Part shown: in pieces, positions 28,811-29,615 of the stretch
Layout of the letters: each line of letters begins with the position of its first letter
How positions within the stretch are numbered: position 1 is the stretch's first letter
From: a virus
Virus record (IMG/VR): IMGVR_UViG_3300032083_001808
Coordinates: 1 to 29,615 of that record
Direction: 5' to 3' (one strand)
DNA length: 29,615 nucleotides
Position numbers and translations under genes: made by a program
Notes under the pieces: generated by a model
Databases searched by the model: none
The model's input: only the letters and a program-made list of their open reading frames with translations
What the model was told of the DNA's origin: nothing

Positions 28811-29128
28811 ATGAAGACACATGTGATAAAGGACGACGGCACGGTAACCGTGATAGAAGGAAGAATAAAAGAACTGAAAGAAATGCAAGCGCTCGTTAAG
28901 GGACCGATAGAGATTGTAAACGCAGCCATGCCTGCAGCATCGCCTGCGCTGCCTGGTGGGGAGAAGCTCAAGGAAATGATATGCAATGAAGAAGGATTAT
29001 TTAACAGCTCGTTCAAGACTAACGAGAAAGCACGCCAGTTAATAGCTGAAGGATTACACACGCAGCTGGAAAACATACAGGACATTCGCGGTGATGTTTT
29101 CGTCACTGACGGATGGAGGATCGCGTGA
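28811..29128 (+). CDS. DUF3846-like protein
   Basis: The 105-residue protein begins MKTHVIKDDGTVTVIEGR and contains LVKGPIEIVNAAM, then MICNEEGLFNSSFKTNEKARQLI and DIRGDVFVTDGW. This matches the DUF3846 pattern (N-E-E-G-L, N-x-x-A, G-D-V). Members are common in phages and plasmids and of unknown function. An AAAGGA ribosome site precedes the start, within a 13-base leader word shared with the gene at 29387. Its end overlaps the next gene as GTGA. The coding sequence is much more GC-rich (62% in its middle) than most of the window. Confidence 0.75.
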   Translation: MKTHVIKDDGTVTVIEGRIKELKEMQALVKGPIEIVNAAMPAASPALPGGEKLKEMICNEEGLFNSSFKTNEKARQLIAEGLHTQLENIQDIRGDVFVTDGWRIA

Positions 29129-29220
29129 TTGCGTTCCTCGTGCTCCTCGTAGTAATGTGGCCTAATCTCATGCTGCCCCTGCTGGGGATACTGGCACTGG
29201 CAGCCACAGGAGTTCTGTGA
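29125..29220 (+). CDS. Hydrophobic membrane peptide (31 aa)
   Basis: A GTG start in a GTGA overlap, with GGAGGA at 29115-29120 four bases upstream, begins a 31-residue peptide that is almost wholly apolar (AFLVLLVVMW, LMLPLLGILALAATGVL). It should lie in the inner membrane with one long or two short spans around the Pro-Asn. Good ribosome site and coupling to DUF3846 support it. Its coding sequence is 58% GC. Function unknown. Confidence 0.55.
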   Translation: MIAFLVLLVVMWPNLMLPLLGILALAATGVL

Positions 29221-29280
29221 AGCTCTCGCTCGTTCTCGTGAGGAAAAGACTTGTTTAGAATCATTCTAAAGTACACAGGA

Positions 29281-29327
29281 GCTGGCACCAGATGCTTTTG
29301 CTGGTAAAAGTTCTAGGGTTTTTTTAT
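29281..29327 (+). terminator. Possible weak terminator before last gene
   Basis: CTTTT-GCTGGT-AAAAG (29295-29310) forms a short stem and the run of T at 29319-29325 follows after a few bases. The stem is AT-rich, so termination is uncertain. It mirrors the terminator-then-TTGACTTAT arrangement at 28590-28629. Confidence 0.25.
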
Positions 29328-29386
29328 TTGACTTATCGGTGGGATATGATAAGACATTAGGATTAACAACGAACAAAGGAAAGACA

Positions 29387-29615
29387 ATGGGACTAGACCA
29401 ATATGCACATATAAGAGATAAGCAAAGTGGACAGATGAAACAACCTGACTTTGACAAAGTCTATTCAGATAAGTACGAGCCAACTGTTCACGGTTTCGTT
29501 TGGAGAAAGCACTCTCGACTTCAGCAGTTTATGCAAAACATTTGGGACGAGCAAAACCCTGACAGCGCAGAAGCTATGAATGGAGATGATGAGTTGATAT
29601 TAGATAAAGACATCA
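29387..29615 (+). CDS. Conserved MGLDxYA phage protein, 3' end outside window
   Basis: An ATG at 29387 with AAAGGA at 29375-29380 opens a frame that runs off the window after 76 codons. The product begins MGLDQYAHIRDKQSG, then GFVWRKHSRLQQFMQ and DELILDKDI. Proteins starting MGLDxYA with a WRKH motif are widespread in marine phages and are of uncertain function. The leader shares ATTAACAACGAAC with the DUF3846 gene, suggesting common control. Confidence 0.7.
   Translation, partial: MGLDQYAHIRDKQSGQMKQPDFDKVYSDKYEPTVHGFVWRKHSRLQQFMQNIWDEQNPDSAEAMNGDDELILDKDI

Larger units (their letters stand above)
28090..29240. other. GC-rich island
   Basis: Counts on 60-base lines give 55% GC at 28201-28260, 55% at 28381-28440, 62% at 28921-28980 and 58% at 29161-29220. 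They give 22-32% at 8461, 26341 and 28021, and 35% at 29401. The change at the left is sharp, within the VRR-NUC gene. The island carries the CTCGTTCTCG repeats, a non-coding control region and two small genes. Confidence 0.75.

Noticed and set aside
28325-29106. Minus-strand frames at 28325-28558 and 28786-29106
   Set aside because: The first runs through repeats and hairpins; the second is the complement of the DUF3846 gene. Neither has a ribosome site or recognisable domain.

Overview
The window is part of a tailed bacteriophage genome. It is AT-rich (sample 60-base lines give about 22-23% GC at 8461-8520 and 26341-26400), densely packed, and full of 1- to 4-base ATGA/TAATG-type gene overlaps. 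The gene content resembles marine podovirus-like phages of low-GC alphaproteobacteria such as pelagiphages of SAR11. That host assignment is inference from gene style and composition. There is no RNA polymerase, integrase, tRNA, large terminase, portal or capsid gene here. Transcription therefore probably relies on host RNA polymerase, which fits the sigma70-like promoters seen.

Layout. (1) 48-12728 is the late virion module on the plus strand: a large tail or head-completion protein, four very small proteins, two glycosyltransferases, a glycine-rich virion protein, a T7 gp13-like GNAT-fold protein, three large presumptive internal-virion/DNA-ejection proteins, and a small XhlA/holin-like membrane protein. 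(2) 12738-21732 is the replication and recombination module: an MGME1/RecB-like PD-(D/E)XK exonuclease, an SNF2-type helicase on the minus strand, a coiled-coil protein, a protein with an SSB-like acidic C-terminus, an archaeo-eukaryotic-type primase, a UvrD-type helicase, a DUF3310 protein, a family A DNA polymerase with proofreading domain, and a zinc-ribbon protein. (3) 21729-25385 holds many tiny genes, the first four on the minus strand. They include a lipoprotein, membrane peptides, a possible ribbon-helix-helix regulator and two clear inverted repeats. (4) 25386-25933 is a 548-base non-coding region with several hairpins and an iteron-like array of TGGTGTATC repeats ending in a 22-base palindrome. 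(5) 25934-28338 encodes three basic proteins, the small terminase subunit, two small conserved proteins and a VRR-NUC nuclease. (6) 28090-29240 is a GC-rich island (sample lines 45-62% GC) carrying repeated CTCGTTCTCG motifs, a terminator-promoter boundary, a hairpin placed exactly at a predicted transcription start, a DUF3846 protein and a 31-residue hydrophobic peptide. A partial conserved phage gene runs off the right end.

How it fits together. Primase, polymerase, two helicases, exonuclease and the SSB-like protein could form a nearly self-sufficient replisome. The virion module builds the tail and ejection apparatus, and the glycosyltransferases may modify virion, host-surface or DNA targets. 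Small terminase plus the repeat-rich right part may mark the packaging or replication start region. A recurring oddity is a -10 box only 5-10 bases before the ATG of the first gene of an operon, suggesting leaderless or nearly leaderless transcripts.
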